From Spirochaetota bacterium (GTDB lineage: Bacteria; Spirochaetota; Spirochaetia; SZUA-6): 7,702 nt of DNA. The translations under genes were made by a program, and so were the position numbers. The notes beneath the pieces were generated by a model. The model had not been told where the DNA came from and did no database searches. It saw only the letters and a list, made by a program, of their open reading frames with translations. Of this stretch, positions 6,503 to 7,702 are shown one piece after another (position 1 is the first letter of the stretch; every line of letters begins with the position of its first letter). The DNA lies in the NCBI GenBank assembly GCA_003641675.1, contig QNBI01000080.1, positions 1 to 7,702 of the forward strand, given 5' to 3'.

Positions 6503-6551
6503 ATTCTATTTCTTTAAGTGAGAAATTTGGAGTTTGTAATTAAAATAGAAT
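6503..6551. repeat. Perfect 9-bp inverted repeat (first of two)
   Basis: ATTCTATTT (6503-6511) is matched by AAATAGAAT (6543-6551) across a 31-nt spacer. It lies 28 nt after the MATE stop. No long T-run follows directly, so a terminator role is unsure. It could be a transcript-end hairpin or part of a small structured RNA. Confidence 0.5.
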
Positions 6552-6595
6552 GGGTATTGAACTTTGTTTTTAGTGTGCCTATTAATATGCTTTTT

Positions 6596-6636
6596 CGAAT
6601 TATTAAGTGAAAACTCCTGTTTGTTAAAATAATTCG
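6596..6636. repeat. Perfect 9-bp inverted repeat (second of two)
   Basis: CGAATTATT (6596-6604) is matched by AATAATTCG (6628-6636), with AAAC/GTTT able to pair inside around TCCT. A short tandem repeat follows (GTTGTAAT twice, separated by C, about 6638-6654), then an A-run. The element sits upstream of the GntR promoter. Its function is unknown. Confidence 0.5.
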
Positions 6637-6672
6637 TGTTGTAATCGTTGTAATAAAAAAAGCCTAAATTCC

Positions 6673-6701
6673 TTGACAAACAAATCTATTGAATTTAAAA
6701 T
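6673..6701 (+). promoter_or_regulatory. Near-consensus sigma-70 promoter of the gntR operon
   Basis: A perfect -35 TTGACA (6673-6678), a 17-bp spacer and TAAAAT (6696-6701, 5/6 to consensus). Transcription should start near 6708, giving a leader of about 119 nt before the TTG start at 6827. This is the best promoter in the window. Confidence 0.8.
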
Positions 6702-6718
6702 TATACAAATATTTAAGA

Positions 6719-6752
6719 TTTTAGATTTTAGCCTATTGGGCAAAATCTAAAA
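6719..6752. promoter_or_regulatory. Long palindrome downstream of the promoter; candidate operator or leader hairpin
   Basis: TTTTAGATTTT (6719-6729) pairs perfectly with AAAATCTAAAA (6742-6752). GCC/GGC (6731-6733 with 6739-6741) extends the stem past one bulged A to a TATTG loop. AGATTTT also occurs directly before it (6716-6722), making a tandem half-site. The palindrome begins about 11 nt after the predicted transcript start, a good place for a repressor to block RNA polymerase. GntR/FadR regulators are dimers that bind palindromes and often control their own operon. An RNA hairpin role is equally possible. Confidence 0.55.
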
Positions 6753-6826
6753 GGGCGAAAATATTATTACTATTTAAGGTTTAAAGCAATCAACCGGACA
6801 AGCCTGGTGAGTAAAAGGAACTGTAT

Positions 6827-7522
6827 TTGCCAAAAAAGATTGTGACCTTACCAAAAATTAATACCCAAAAGAGGAGTGATCTGGTCTATAAAATCCTCTA
6901 TGAAGAAATCGTAAGAGGTAAATATCCTGCAGGGTACAAGCTCGATTTAAATGATATAGAACAGCAGTTAGGGATAAGCAGAACTCCATTAAAGCTGGCA
7001 CTTCACAGGCTGGAGCTAGAGGGTTTAGTAGAAATTAAAGCCCAGTATGGAACTTTTGTTACGACTCCTACTCCTGAGCAGATAATAGAGGCATTTGGTG
7101 TCCGCATAATGATAGAGACGTTTATAATAGATGATGTTATTAAAAAGATGACAGACAGTGATTTCCTGGGGCTGAGTAGGATAATAGATCATTTAAATTC
7201 GCTGGAGGAATCGGGGATAGAGGATGAAGTGTATATAAGGCTTATGGAAATGGATAGGGATTTTCACCGTTCTCTTGTTAGTCTGGCGGGAAATAAAACC
7301 ATCTTAAAGATTTACGACAATGCAGATGTTTACCCCTATATAACGCGGGTTCTGTTTCATGTAAAAGAACGGGATCTTAAAGTAGCAAAGAAGGAACATG
7401 CTGTTATTATAGAGGAACTTAGAAAAAGAGATGGAGAAGGGGTTCGGCAGGCTATAATTTTACATTGCAAGCGGTCAGAAAAATCTACATTAAATGCTTT
7501 AAAATATTATAGAGAGAATTAA
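6827..7522 (+). CDS. GntR-family (FadR/FCD subfamily) transcriptional regulator
   Basis: 231 residues, typical length for the subfamily. Residues about 17-80 form the winged helix-turn-helix (IVRGKYPAGYKLDLNDIEQQ, then LGISRTPLKLALHRLELEGL and a wing ending YGTFVTT). Residues 85-225 are the all-helical FCD effector domain. Its metal-binding set is present: Asp143 or Asp145 with His147 (MDRDFHRSL), His191 (KEHAVI) and His213 (LHCKR). FCD proteins sense small carboxylates or similar metabolites and usually control adjacent catabolic or transport genes. The start is TTG: AAGGA at 6815-6819 lies 7 nt before it, and the peptide then begins PKKIVTLPK. A strong promoter and a palindrome precede it. 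The next gene begins 3 nt after the stop, so the two form an operon. The effector cannot be told from sequence. Confidence 0.92.
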   Translation: MPKKIVTLPKINTQKRSDLVYKILYEEIVRGKYPAGYKLDLNDIEQQLGISRTPLKLALHRLELEGLVEIKAQYGTFVTTPTPEQIIEAFGVRIMIETFIIDDVIKKMTDSDFLGLSRIIDHLNSLEESGIEDEVYIRLMEMDRDFHRSLVSLAGNKTILKIYDNADVYPYITRVLFHVKERDLKVAKKEHAVIIEELRKRDGEGVRQAIILHCKRSEKSTLNALKYYREN

Positions 7523-7525
7523 ATT

Positions 7526-7702
7526 ATGGAAGATATTCTTACTGACTGGGTTAAAAAACGAATATCAAGTAACAGCTTTAACGATTTTCTCAGTAGCAGC
7601 CTAATAGATTTATGTAGTATTAATACTACTCCGGAAGAAGAGCTCGAAAAAGTAAGGATTAATGAAGATAATACCTTTAAAAAAATAGAAGAAATAATAA
7701 TC
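7526..7702 (+). CDS. N-terminus of an operon partner, possibly an M20-type metallopeptidase (3'-partial)
   Basis: The frame is open from ATG 7526 to the end of the window, 59 codons. AGAGAGAA (7511-7518) lies 7 nt ahead as a modest ribosome site, and the gene starts 3 nt after gntR, so it is co-transcribed. The visible part (DWVKKRIS, then DFLSSSLIDLCSINTTPEEE and a charged helix) resembles the first helices of M20-family amidohydrolases or peptidases, where a helix is followed by a small motif such as SINTTP before the metal-binding core. That core would lie beyond the window, so the assignment is tentative. The alternative is another GntR-linked catabolic enzyme. Only the existence of the coding region is firm. 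Confidence 0.7.
   Translation, partial: MEDILTDWVKKRISSNSFNDFLSSSLIDLCSINTTPEEELEKVRINEDNTFKKIEEIII

Overview
This is an AT-rich bacterial accessory region. It runs from the end of a phage-defence locus, through a stretch of decayed genes, to an efflux pump and the start of a regulated catabolic-type operon. No 16S or other marker is present, so the host is uncertain. The low GC, and a lipoprotein whose lipobox has Phe at -3 (F-I-G-C), would suit a spirochaete. A Firmicute-like donor cannot be excluded. Every complete reading frame here ends in TAA.

Layout. 1-1209: 3' part of a BrxL-type AAA+ gene (BREX-associated), whose C-terminus looks like an MIT_C (PLD-like) domain rather than the usual Lon-like protease. 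1238-1549: a small winged-helix-like ORF, probably cut short by a frameshift, with protein-like sequence continuing in other frames to about 1752. 1937-2564: a complete MntA/HepT toxin-antitoxin pair with overlapping genes, all expected catalytic residues and a plausible promoter. 2622-2972 (minus): the C-terminal piece of a MalG-type sugar ABC permease, a pseudogene. 3202-4719: one lipoprotein gene split by an in-frame TAA at 3769-3771, with an excellent terminator at 4744-4781. 4783-5115 (minus): a probable decayed gene with three internal stops in one frame. 5107-6474: an intact MATE-family exporter. 6475-6826: non-coding, with two perfect 9-bp inverted repeats, a near-consensus sigma-70 promoter and a long palindrome just past the predicted start of transcription. 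6827-7522: a GntR/FadR-type regulator with a TTG start. 7526-7702: the first 59 codons of the next gene, possibly an M20-type metallopeptidase.

How the parts fit. The left third is a defence-island edge: a BREX component followed by a toxin-antitoxin module. The middle third is a graveyard of broken metabolic or surface genes, as expected where insertions are tolerated. The right third looks functional: the GntR regulator and the gene 3 nt downstream are probably co-transcribed from one promoter, which the regulator may control through the palindrome. No completely new multi-gene system can be claimed from this window. The most unusual items are the BrxL-MIT_C architecture, the cleanly split lipoprotein gene and the leader of the GntR operon.
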